Assembly: GCA_003194525.1 (NCBI GenBank)
Contig: NBIV01000357.1
Span: 1 to 40,777, forward strand
Length of the DNA stretch: 40,777 bases
DNA from: Gracilariopsis chorda
Lineage: Eukaryota > Rhodophyta > Florideophyceae > Gracilariales > Gracilariaceae
Direction: 5' to 3'
The notes beneath the pieces were generated by a model that was not told the origin of the DNA, searched no databases, and saw only the letters and a program-made list of their open reading frames with translations. Of this stretch, positions 9,354 to 17,420 are shown in pieces (position 1 is the stretch's first letter; every line of letters starts with the position of its first letter). The translations under genes were made by a program, and so were the position numbers.

Positions 9354-9720
9354 TTTTAGACTTTGTGGCAATGATAGTTGAGCGACGAGGCTACCTCGGA
9401 AGTTCTTGACTCCCAGTCGTCTCATCGCAGTTTATATACTCAACAAACTTTCTTTGAAGATGATTATTCTAACAGCTCATGTGATAAACTACGTCCTGAT
9501 CAGCAGAGTCATTGTCCTGAATCGGACGTCCGACATGGGCAGGGTGAGCTCGTAGGCTCACCAAGTCGGCGGGCGTCCTTTGGTACAGTGACGCATATGC
9601 CTTGCTGTACGGACATGATTCCAATTGTACGAACGCAAATGCATCGATTATGAAATAAATTCTTCCTCCCTTCACTGTTGCTTCCATTTCAGTCTCGTAA
9701 GCGTCATTTCTACTCCAACA
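9354..9720 (-). repeat. 5' LTR of the copia element
   Basis: 367 bp, equal to 4584-4952 apart from four one-base length differences, in T, A, A/G and G runs. It holds the element promoter (TATATAAA on the minus strand, about 9433-9440). Confidence 0.9.
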
Positions 9721-10897
9721 ATAGCAGTAAGATTAGGTCTTCGTTTGAAATTGACCTTGAAACGGTAAGTTACTGGTCGAGTCGACCTCTCCCGTGGCTG
9801 TGCGCCACGTGATGTTTTATTTCGAAAAGCGATGCCGCCGCGCTTCCTGCCGGTGATATCTGACGCACAGCGCTTTCTCTGTTTTATGATATAGTGGCAA
9901 ACAGTTGGCTCACAGAACACTTCTGCACAAAGATTCTCTGCTTGCAGCTTGTACGTGTACATCATGTACACATACATCGCGAACAGCTATTTTGTTCCTC
10001 GCCACGTCGACATAGAGCCGGTGGGAAAAGCTGGTAGGCGCCGACGTCAGCATTGCGTATCATACGATGGGCGCGCTCAGTGTAACGAGGCTGCATGACG
10101 CTGTAAGGCACATCTGCCAATCATCACCAAGAAAAGTGATGAGTTGTGAAGAGGGTACGCTCCATTGTTGCATGACGAGCGGCGACGCACGTTCTTCGCC
10201 AGTCGAAACCATGGCGCACGTGCCGAGAACCGCGAGACAATGACCTGTCACAATGAGCATCATGCAGTACATCTACGCGGACCGCGTTGGTACAGCTCCT
10301 TTTATCGGTTGTTCAGGCAGAAAGCCGAAATCCACTTAGAAAGTACCTTCGTACCAAAGGTACTAACAAAGGAACCTGCGGGAAAAAGTTGGGTAGAACG
10401 TGCTCGTTCTTATCGTCGTTTTCGGCGCATTTGCAAGCCACCCTCGGAGCCCTCTTCTAGTTATACTCTCTCTTCACAAAGCCAGACATCATGTGCATAC
10501 GGTCCAAGCCTCCCCACATGCTTACCACTCACGTGCTCGAAGGAACATCTTTCATCCACCGGCATGGCATTTGAAGCACTAGACTTATCTTTGATGGAAA
10601 AATTTTGTGATTGGATGGAGCACGTGCATCTACGTTTGCACCTATGAAGACGAGTGAAATATTCCCGATTCTGTTTTCCTTCAACCCACATTTAAGGCAG
10701 TCATGATGGAATGGATTTCTATTAGAATAAGTATTCGAAGCAAGCCCCAGTCAGTCCTGCAGTCGGAACAAAATAATATCGATAACGGAGCACAACTTGT
10801 GGAAGGGACATGGACATGTTTGGAGGACGCACTTTGCATCCAAGTCTGGGTAGCGGAAAACCACCATTGGCTCCTATCGACAATTCCAGAGCTCGCA
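9721..10897. other. Gap after the copia element, no supported gene
   Basis: Open stretches on both strands (9672-9977 minus, 10165-10647 plus) lack motifs, plausible starts or balanced composition. The ATAGC duplication starts the region. I see nothing else of note until the promoter of the next gene. Confidence 0.4.
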
Positions 10898-10904
10898 AGT
10901 GGCA

Positions 10905-10912
10905 TACTTAAG
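10905..10912 (+). promoter_or_regulatory. TACTTAAG, possible core promoter of the 11-kb gene
   Basis: TACTTAAG lies 99 bases before the chosen ATG. The same octamer lies 115 bases before the ATG of the gene at 35916, so it may serve as a TATA-like element. Confidence 0.35.
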
Positions 10913-11003
10913 AGCTGGCGCCACTGGCCACCTGCAACTTACTCTCGCCACCATCAACAACTCCCAGCGTCCAATACTCATCAGCTTCCTTCCAACTCTC
11001 AAA

Positions 11004-11741
11004 ATGCGATTCTACTCTATTCTGTCTTCGGCTCTTCTTGTGTTGCTCCTTAGCAACGGCCTTGCCCAAAAGCTTACTCTCAAAGCATGCAAGCAAATGT
11101 GTGGACGTCAACAAATATCTCGCCTTAGCTCAAAGACCTGTTCAGCAAAGGCTACAAGCTCGGCTGCGCGTACTGCCAGTGTTTCAGCCGGTGGAGTGTG
11201 TTCTAGCGATGCTGATTGTGTGGAGGGCTACGGTTGTGCCGCAAGCAAGACGTGTAACAAGATTGTGGAGAATGTGGATTACTACGTGTGGACTAACGAT
11301 TACTGCGAAATATTCATTAACGGACAGTATCAAGGCTTCGTGCCGTCGGGCTTCGACGTGGTAAAATTCACTTATTCAGGCACATGCGATGACATCATCA
11401 TGAAGGTGACCAACGGTTATGACTACATCTCTTCAGGCATCGTAATGAAATATGGTGGGTGGAACCATGCCAGTCAGGGATTCCATCAAGCCCCGAATGG
11501 TATTGCTATTCCTATCTACGGGAGAGCCAAACTGAGTCCGGAAGGAAACTTCACTAACAACGATCCTTCTTACGATTACATGAGCTGGAATGAAGCGGTC
11601 TACGCTGCAGATATGGACCAGACCGGAAACTTTCCGCAGTCCATGAAGGATGCGGGCGCCGATCCGGTCACATCCGATGACGTTCTTACACCGCTTGACA
11701 CCGTGATGGGTATTCGATATGAATTCCCGGAATGTTATTAG
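11004..11741 (+). CDS. Secreted cysteine-containing protein, unknown function
   Basis: The frame is open from 10899, but the ATG at 11004 begins a clear signal peptide (MRFYSILSSALLVLLLSNGLAQ), so I start there (245 residues). After the signal comes a basic, serine-rich stretch, then GVCSSDADCVEGYGCAASKTC. The rest is a probable beta-sandwich (YYVWTNDYCEIFINGQYQG, with the look of a carbohydrate-binding domain, not proven) ending in FPECY. The serine-rich stretch is suspect: at about 11127-11190 another frame gives a better peptide with GCAYCQCF, completing a CxC...GVCSS motif seen twice in the left pseudogene. Two compensating indels may have rewritten about 20 residues. AATAAA follows the stop at about 11868. 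Confidence 0.8.
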   Translation: MRFYSILSSALLVLLLSNGLAQKLTLKACKQMCGRQQISRLSSKTCSAKATSSAARTASVSAGGVCSSDADCVEGYGCAASKTCNKIVENVDYYVWTNDYCEIFINGQYQGFVPSGFDVVKFTYSGTCDDIIMKVTNGYDYISSGIVMKYGGWNHASQGFHQAPNGIAIPIYGRAKLSPEGNFTNNDPSYDYMSWNEAVYAADMDQTGNFPQSMKDAGADPVTSDDVLTPLDTVMGIRYEFPECY

Positions 11742-11867
11742 TAGAGGTGATGTTTGTGAATGACTTTTGGATTCCTAGTTATCGTACCCTGAAGTCAGAA
11801 GACGCGCTAGGGTTGAGGGTTGCAGGTTTTACAGGGTTTTACTGCATCCATCTAGAAGTGTAAGCCA

Positions 11868-11875
11868 CGAATAAA
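11868..11875 (+). terminator. Polyadenylation signal AATAAA
   Basis: GAATAAATG occurs about 130 bases after the stop at 11741 and is the first such hexamer downstream of it. Confidence 0.5.
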
Positions 11876-12348
11876 TGTTGTCGAGTTACCTTCGAATCTG
11901 TTCGCTTCCACGACTCACCGATCGTGTTGGTATTTGTGATGCGTCCTCACGGCATCATGGCACATGACAATCGACACGGCACACATTGCGTGATATTTGC
12001 AATCCGTCTTTGCTTATTTAGGCACGCGGCTGGATTGATTGTCCCGCCTGGATTGATTGTCCCGCAGTCTGGGTCACCGGACGCCAAAATAGTTTACGTT
12101 CTCAGCTTTCATCTTATGCTTTAGGCGACACACGAACGGGACTGCCGACTAGCGTTGTCGTTTGGAGCACCAGGCCTGCTGGAAAGAGCTTCAAAACGAA
12201 GAGAGATTCTAACTCCAACGTTAATTATTTCACATCGTGGACTACGCCAGAACTTTATCATCATATGTGCTGTTGTTAGAACCGAGTAAGGTGTTTGCTC
12301 AATGACAGAAAGTCTGCGCTTGACGAAGACGAGACATTTCGTCGCCAT
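11876..12348. other. Spacer with a short tandem duplication
   Basis: No gene is supported. The 18-bp sequence CTGGATTGATTGTCCCGC is repeated twice at about 12030-12065. Nothing else stands out. Confidence 0.4.
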
Positions 12349-12458
12349 CCAAAACCCGATTTTGGGCCAGGCAGCGCACACCCAAGAGTTGAACTATTGA
12401 ACTGAACTAGTTCAACTCTTGAGGGCCGTGCGCTGCCTGGCCCAATAGCGTGTTTTGG
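12349..12458. repeat. Long near-perfect hairpin, 110 bp
   Basis: Arms of about 50 bases face each other across an 11-base loop (12397-12407). The inner 13 bp (AAGAGTTGAACTA with its complement) and the middle 16 bp (GGGCCAGGCAGCGCAC, 12364-12379, with 12428-12443) are perfect. The outer 20 bp pair at 17 positions, and only a small asymmetric bulge interrupts. It could be a foldback element remnant or, if transcribed, a double-stranded RNA source. Confidence 0.8.
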
Positions 12459-12748
12459 GCCGAGAGTAAAACAACGGCATTTGCATCTTGTTTTTGACTG
12501 TGTTGTTTTCTTCTACTCACGCTCGTTGCGTCTTCGGGGACTGGTCTGAATTTCAGAACTGCTGTGGTAACTCTTGCTGCTTTGTAATGCGTATGCGGTG
12601 CATGGTGATGACCATTATGAAAACAACTGAGCAATTCCGGCGCTCTGCCTGGTCGTCTGTACCGGAATCTCATATCTTGTATAATGTTGTGTAATCTGCT
12701 CCACTACTGTTGCGTCGCGGGAGATTTGGACGTAAATGCGAAGCTACT

Positions 12749-13040
12749 GTTGTACGACAAATGCGTCTGAATTTGTTACGTCATTATCTCGCGCACGTCA
12801 ATTCAAAATTGCGTCATTATCTCGCGGAGCTCAATTCAGTACTATAACTACTCTGTCTTAATAGTGTTGATAGAGTGCGTAATAGTCTATTCTTCTCATC
12901 TCAGCAAACAACTGAGATGGAACGGGGCGCCTATAAAGACCTCCTATCTACTCGGGAGGAACCCACAAAAGCAGACCAGGCGGCGTGGGTGTGCCCGTTC
13001 TCTTCTTGCCTCCATTTTCCTTTTTGTCTGGGCTCAGCAC
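12749..13040 (+). promoter_or_regulatory. Promoter-like repeat B: stem-loop, TATAAAG, hairpin
   Basis: A 33-bp unit is duplicated at 12779-12844 (CGTCATTATCTCGCG in both copies). Then come a perfect 8-bp stem CATCTCAG/CTGAGATG (12897-12904 with 12912-12919), TATAAA (12932-12937) and a 5-bp hairpin CCTCC/GGAGG (12940-12959). The order and the loop ending CAA match repeats at 17283-17345 and 34970-35055. No gene follows. It may be a solo LTR or a transcription unit of a non-coding RNA. Confidence 0.45.
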
Positions 13041-14108
13041 TGCATCTAGCGTAGCTACCACCAGTCGACACTCAGCAACATATAACCATGCAGCGACAAA
13101 GCTTTTGAACACTCTTTTTTCATGCTTTTTTCTGTAAACATTTAGAATCTTTGTCTACAAAGTTAGATAATCAGGAACATGGGGGTAATCTTTGTACTAC
13201 GTGCAGTGTAAAGCTAAAATTAATTCCGTGCATAAATAACGTTTGGTAGCAATTTACATATATTTCACTTTTTCGGAACAAAGAAACACGTTGTTTGTTT
13301 TATCGAACATATTCGTGTACAGTGCAGTTAAACGAGCAAAAGCCGCTTATGCAAATTTTGTATAAGCGGCGCTTCTAGACTCTTCCATGAAATTGGAATT
13401 GAAGACGTTGAATAAAACCAAAAAGAACAGAAACAAGAGGGAAAACCAAAAGCGTGGTTTTGAACGTAGGAAGGACAAGAACCACGGCAATGAAACAAAA
13501 TCGAGAGCACGAAGACTGTTCTGAACGACGTTGTGTTTTGTGCTTCGAGATGAAAGACTGGTTTGTACCGAAATGCAGCATCTCTTATACGGAAACAAAT
13601 TTGTTCTGATCTGTCTTTTTGTCCGTTTCAGAATTGGGTGTCACAATGAACCCACGCAGTCTCGTTTGAAACGCCTCTTTCGAGAATTCAAATCAGATCA
13701 CTGTCACCTACGCAATTCCCAAACTTGATATCTGTCTTACCACCACCAATGCACAATTCACCAAATTAGCGTGCGCACTCTGTAACATAGCCCTTGGTAC
13801 TATCCATCAATTAGAATGCGTCTCGCTACCACCCGCTCCAATAAAATATCATCACAATTAGTCCAGTGTCTGAGACATTTTTAAAAAAACAACTGCTCCA
13901 AAGGCAACATATAAAGCTCAATATTCTTTGAGTTATTCATGTTATTCATGAGGACGAGTACCCAGTTCGGCAGCTCTGCTTGAATTAGTCTCAAAATAAG
14001 ACAGTTAATGTCGATAGAGTTGCTCGAAAGACAAAGGCAAATGGAAATGATTAGTTTACGAGACAATAGTAATGCGCTCACCATATCAGAATGCGGTAAA
14101 GCACCGCA
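13041..14108. other. AT-rich spacer, no supported gene
   Basis: The only structure I see is an 8-bp hairpin GCCGCTTA/TAAGCGGC at 13342-13370. Open frames on both strands are low complexity or phenylalanine-rich and carry no motifs. Confidence 0.4.
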
Positions 14109-14363
14109 AACACGTAGTGTTCACTACGTGTTGCTGGATGCCCTGCGGGACGGACTCGGCGGTTTGCCGAGCGTTGGGGCCGCCCCCGTTAGAGGCGGCG
14201 GTCCCGGAGGGAGCAGCGAGACGCTCCTTCAAAGTTCCAACAGTAGATAGCTGTTAGAACAATATAATCCGGCGTTCAAGCTCCCTCTTCGGCTCTACGC
14301 ATCCCACCATCGCTTAAGACCCAACAGCGGGGAGCGGAGATCGGTTTGCAAAGCGATCTCCGC
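14109..14363 (+). ncRNA. Chain of GC-rich stem-loops, possible structured RNA
   Basis: Five strong local stems occur in 255 bases: AACACGTAGTG/CACTACGTGTT (14109-14132), CTCGGC/GCCGAG (14155-14171), GCCGCC/GGCGGC (14179-14199), GTTCCAACAG with CTGTTAGAAC (14234-14260) and GCGGAGATCG/CGATCTCCGC (14334-14363). The block is much richer in G and C than its surroundings. Such spacing of stems suggests a folded RNA, but I cannot match it to a known class and the strand is unknown. A frame through it (14008-14250) is more likely incidental. Confidence 0.35.
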
Positions 14364-14428
14364 GGAAATCTCCGCATTACACTACAGCTGTCCAGATAAC
14401 ATATTACGTGGACGAGCCAGATCGTCAG

Positions 14429-14498
14429 AAGCGTGAGCTACAAGCGGATCATGGTGATCAAGCGTGAGACAAGTTTGTAGCTCTACGTTTCTATTACA
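14429..14498 (-). repeat. Truncated LTR fragment related to the 1.67-kb element
   Basis: The reverse complement matches the first 70-75 bases of the LTR at 257-482 with a few differences: AAGCGTGAGCTACAAGC, then GATCATGGTGATCAAGCG, then GTAGCTCTACG and the terminal TTACA. Only the 5' end of the LTR is present. It stops 15 bases from the stop codon of the transporter gene. Confidence 0.75.
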
Positions 14499-14512
14499 AA
14501 TGTAATGTGCTT

Positions 14513-15487
14513 TTAGGACTTTATCTGAGATCTCCAACCTACAATAGCTACCGCACACACAACTAATAATGAGCCTAGAATTCTTTGCGCACTCGATTTC
14601 TCGCCCAACACTAAAAGCGCCAGAACATATACAAACGGAACTTCAAGATTCTTCATAATAATACCCTGTCCCGCTTTGCTCGATTGCAGACCCTTATTCA
14701 GACAGGTCTGTGCGCAAAACGCTGACAACGACCCCAACAACATCACAGCCGTTCCCCTGCGATTGTATACGATCTGATGCATGGCTTCGCGTCCACCCAG
14801 AAACGCAGTGACAGGGGTGCCAATAATGCCGAGCGCGAACACTGAAAGCATGAAATGAACACGAGTTCCCATTCCACGCACGCACACATAGCCAGCCGCC
14901 GAAAAAAGAGCGCCGACAAGCACCAACAGTGCGCCCACGACGTGCTGATCGCCATTCGAATTAGCTGTGCTGGGGTCAGCAATCAACCACACACCAAGCA
15001 AAGCAACAAGCGCACACAGCACTTCGTGTACAGCGCAAGTCTCTTTCAATACGAGCTTTGAAAGTATCATAGTGAGAATAGGACTGCACGCAAAGATGGA
15101 ACAAGCCTCACCAGCCGGCAAATAAGACAGCGATTTGAACGCAAGCACCATAGCAACCGTCCCAAACAAACCTCTGGTAAATAGCATGCGAAGATACAAA
15201 GGCGGCAGATTGAGAGGTGACTGATGCACAAAACTCACAAGCAGCATGCTTGAAAGCACCAAATGTGCAATGGAGCGGAGCAACACGGAGGCAGATGTGG
15301 AAAAGCCAAAGTGGGTGACGCTGAGTCGGATGGAAATGGTCATGAAGGAGAAGCATAGCGCAGCCAAAGCGATCCACGCGAGCGCATAGTGCTCAGGGGC
15401 AGGCGATGTGGCGCCGCTGGACGGGGAGAGAAGAGCATCGGTTTCGGTGGGGGCACGTAAGTTTTGCGGCAGGTGCGGCGACTTCAT
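14513..15487 (-). CDS. EamA/DMT-family membrane transporter
   Basis: This is a 324-residue integral membrane protein of the drug/metabolite transporter superfamily, which exports or exchanges small metabolites; the substrate cannot be read from sequence. After a hydrophilic N-terminus of about 35 residues it shows about ten hydrophobic segments in two EamA repeats. The first repeat includes RGLFGTVAMVLAFKSLSYLPAGEA, near the usual family signature, followed by SPILTMILSKLVLKE; the second includes QTCLNKGLQSSKAGQGIIMKNLEVPFVYVLALLVLGE. The length is typical of the family. The start ATG at 15487 is the first in frame. The gene lies divergent from a small frame at 15562. An LTR fragment abuts its 3' end. 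Confidence 0.9.
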   Translation of the reverse strand: MKSPHLPQNLRAPTETDALLSPSSGATSPAPEHYALAWIALAALCFSFMTISIRLSVTHFGFSTSASVLLRSIAHLVLSSMLLVSFVHQSPLNLPPLYLRMLFTRGLFGTVAMVLAFKSLSYLPAGEACSIFACSPILTMILSKLVLKETCAVHEVLCALVALLGVWLIADPSTANSNGDQHVVGALLVLVGALFSAAGYVCVRGMGTRVHFMLSVFALGIIGTPVTAFLGGREAMHQIVYNRRGTAVMLLGSLSAFCAQTCLNKGLQSSKAGQGIIMKNLEVPFVYVLALLVLGEKSSAQRILGSLLVVCAVAIVGWRSQIKS

Positions 15488-15561
15488 AAATGTGTGAGTT
15501 GCAGGCTCGTTTCGGGAAGACGGCGGCCGTGGTGTGGGTAGAGTGAGAGATTTGTGTACAC

Positions 15562-15750
15562 ATGATGGCGTCAGCTTCCACAGATTCGAAGACGCAGAAA
15601 AGGCTCACGGCGATTGCGAGCACGCGCGAGCACGTACCGTTGGCCGCGAAAATAATACAGTACTTGCATTTGAAGAAGCAGCAGTACACCGTGTACAGCA
15701 CATGTTCATTTAGGGTGAAGTTATATCATAGATTCGAGAAGAACTACTAG
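15562..15750 (+). CDS. Possible small protein, divergent from the transporter
   Basis: A 62-codon frame (MMASASTDSKTQKRLTAIAS...) starts 75 bases from the transporter's ATG on the other strand, so the two could share a promoter. The first 45 residues look like real protein (REHVPLAAKIIQYLHLKKQQ); the end is less convincing and could be intron read-through. The family is not recognised. Confidence 0.3.
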   Translation: MMASASTDSKTQKRLTAIASTREHVPLAAKIIQYLHLKKQQYTVYSTCSFRVKLYHRFEKNY

Positions 15751-17138
15751 ACAAGTTGCACCGATGGAGCGCGCGCACAATCGTGTGGATCGGAAGCAAC
15801 AACGGCCTTATTCTCGCCGGCGACGAGCGCCGCCGCCGAGACGGCGCGCACTTTATGTGGTTGCACTGCAACGTATAAATTTATAGGTTGCAGTGGGCCA
15901 CACGCGCACAGCGCGTGTGTGCACGCTTCTGCCTTGCATGAGGCCACTCGGTCTCTACAACCGAATGCAGCTGTATGAGCCTTGTCAATAGTTAGATGCT
16001 CAACATGCGCCGGACATGCGCCCTTTGACGTGTCCACGTAACTTTACGCTTGCCTGCGGGACACGTGCTCCTGCATTATCCAACAATGACAAATGAGTCC
16101 CTCCACTCCGTCCCTCCACCAATCAGGTGAGAGCGTCGCTCCTAACTAGGAGATCCTCCTTCCATCCTTCTCCTCGCTCTCGTTCCCTTCGAGCACTCGT
16201 TCCCCTTCGAGCACTCGTTCCCCTTCGAGCACTCGTTCCCCTTCGCCGAGTGCTCGCAATGCGAACTCTGCCATTCGGTACGGGGGTCATCGCCCCCTTC
16301 ATTTTCTCTCTCTTCGAACTGCTCTTTCCCTTGTTGCTGCGCTCCAAATCTCCCGCAGCATCCCTTCTTAACACAAAACGCGCCGAAAGGGGAAACCCCA
16401 TTCCAGTACGAACCATTGTCAATTGGTGAGCGGAGGGTACGCAGAATAGATTGAATGTCTACTAGGATACGACTGCACTGGAGGCTTTGTTTTAATTCGA
16501 ATAAGATTTAACGTTATTCTGATGAGGACAGAAGTGGAATCTTTCTCCAGTGAATGCGTATATGAGTCTACGATATGTTCTATGAGTAATTTATAGAAAT
16601 AGATACAAGCATTTGCGTGTAATTACGCCTCTTACGATGCCATGCAACTGCCATGCCTTACGAGTGATACTGGTGATGATTTACGCGTACTTAAGGAAAA
16701 AAGAAGAGAGAGAGACTACTGTCTGAGCAAGTCAACTCTCATCTATCTGCATTGAATCAAGCAACCCATCTTAGCCCTTCGACATTACTAGTCTTTTCAA
16801 CTGCTGAGAGCAGGTTAAACAATCACAAAATGTTCTAAAGAGCATATACGTCTGCTTCAACCGCTGCTATCGTGTAGAATCAACAGATCGTCAGCACACA
16901 GCCGCGCAGCAGTCTGCACATGTTGTCGTGTGTTGTTGCCGCTTTATCTTTAGCAACAAAGCCCAACAGCGGGCAATGCACTGGAGCGCAAACTTCGCCC
17001 ATCCGCGCAGAACTTCAACAGTCTGTTGAATACTACAGCCAGTGATGGCGTACTGTTATGTGTGCAAATGCGTCTGAGACACGTCTACAGTATTCCACGC
17101 AAATGCGTGCGGCATTGCAATGTTGCGTACAATACATT
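15751..17138. other. Spacer with an 18-bp tandem repeat
   Basis: At 16181-16250 the unit CGTTCCCCTTCGAGCACT is repeated three to four times, with a one-base shorter first copy. Frames through it (16123-16429, both strands) owe their length to the repeat. TACTTAAG at 16688-16695 sits in the 13-base context GCGTACTTAAGGA, identical to that upstream of the 35916 gene, but no gene follows here. Nothing else is supported. Confidence 0.45.
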
Positions 17139-17420
17139 GTCGTATTGGTGACACAACAAATATTGTTAGCACTATTGGTGAGACAACAAATATCGTTAGC
17201 AGTATTGGTGACACAACATATATCGTTAGGAATACATTATGTTTGAAATAGTCTACCTTAGGTTGCACACGCAATCTCTTGTGCCGAGTCAGCAGTCAAC
17301 TGATTCGGCGCGGGTGCTTATAAAGGTCATCCGACTTCTCGGGTGGCTACTCACGAGAGAAGGCAACTCAGTGAGTGTACCCGAGACCTGTGTCTCTAAG
17401 AGCAACTATCTCTAACTCCG
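17139..17420 (+). promoter_or_regulatory. Promoter-like repeat C: stem-loop, TATAAAG, hairpin
   Basis: It begins TGTCGTATTGG, as does the copy at 34889. A 30-bp unit is repeated three times at 17142-17231. A 10-bp stem GCCGAGTCAG with CTGATTCGGC (17283-17309, one G-T pair) precedes TATAAA (17319-17324), followed by CATCCGA/TCGGGTG (17328-17345). Downstream sequence (CATTCCCTTTCCGTC, CCCTTGCGCCC) also resembles the 34889 copy. It may be a solo LTR or other dispersed promoter. Confidence 0.5.

Larger units (their letters stand above)
4584..9720 (-). mobile_element. Ty1/copia LTR retrotransposon, complete, 5.1 kb
   Basis: The element is read on the minus strand: 5' LTR (9720 to 9354), primer site, gag, protease, integrase, reverse transcriptase with RNase H, purine tract, 3' LTR (4952 to 4584). 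Integrase before reverse transcriptase is the copia order. Both ends carry the 5-bp ATAGC duplication. The two LTRs show no substitutions over about 367 bases, only four single-base length differences in homopolymers, so the insertion is recent. The polyprotein is broken by three single-base frameshifts, near 7206-7210, 6176-6179 and 5043-5044, and by one in-frame TAG at 6542-6544. All three shifts lie in homopolymers, so an intact copy with assembly noise is possible. Confidence 0.95.

Noticed and set aside
9672..10647. Frames of about 100-160 codons after the copia element
   Set aside because: They lack motifs and good starts; one runs into the LTR, the other starts at a non-ATG codon.
13347..13598. 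Phenylalanine/serine-rich minus frames
   Set aside because: Three overlapping frames in AT-rich DNA with biased composition look like chance.
16123..16429. 100-codon frames on both strands with RALVPL or RRGTSA repeats
   Set aside because: They come from an 18-bp tandem repeat, which is open in several frames.
17056..17274. Minus frame with repeated VSPI-LTIFV peptides
   Set aside because: It is the 30-bp tandem repeat read in frame; there is no further coding evidence.
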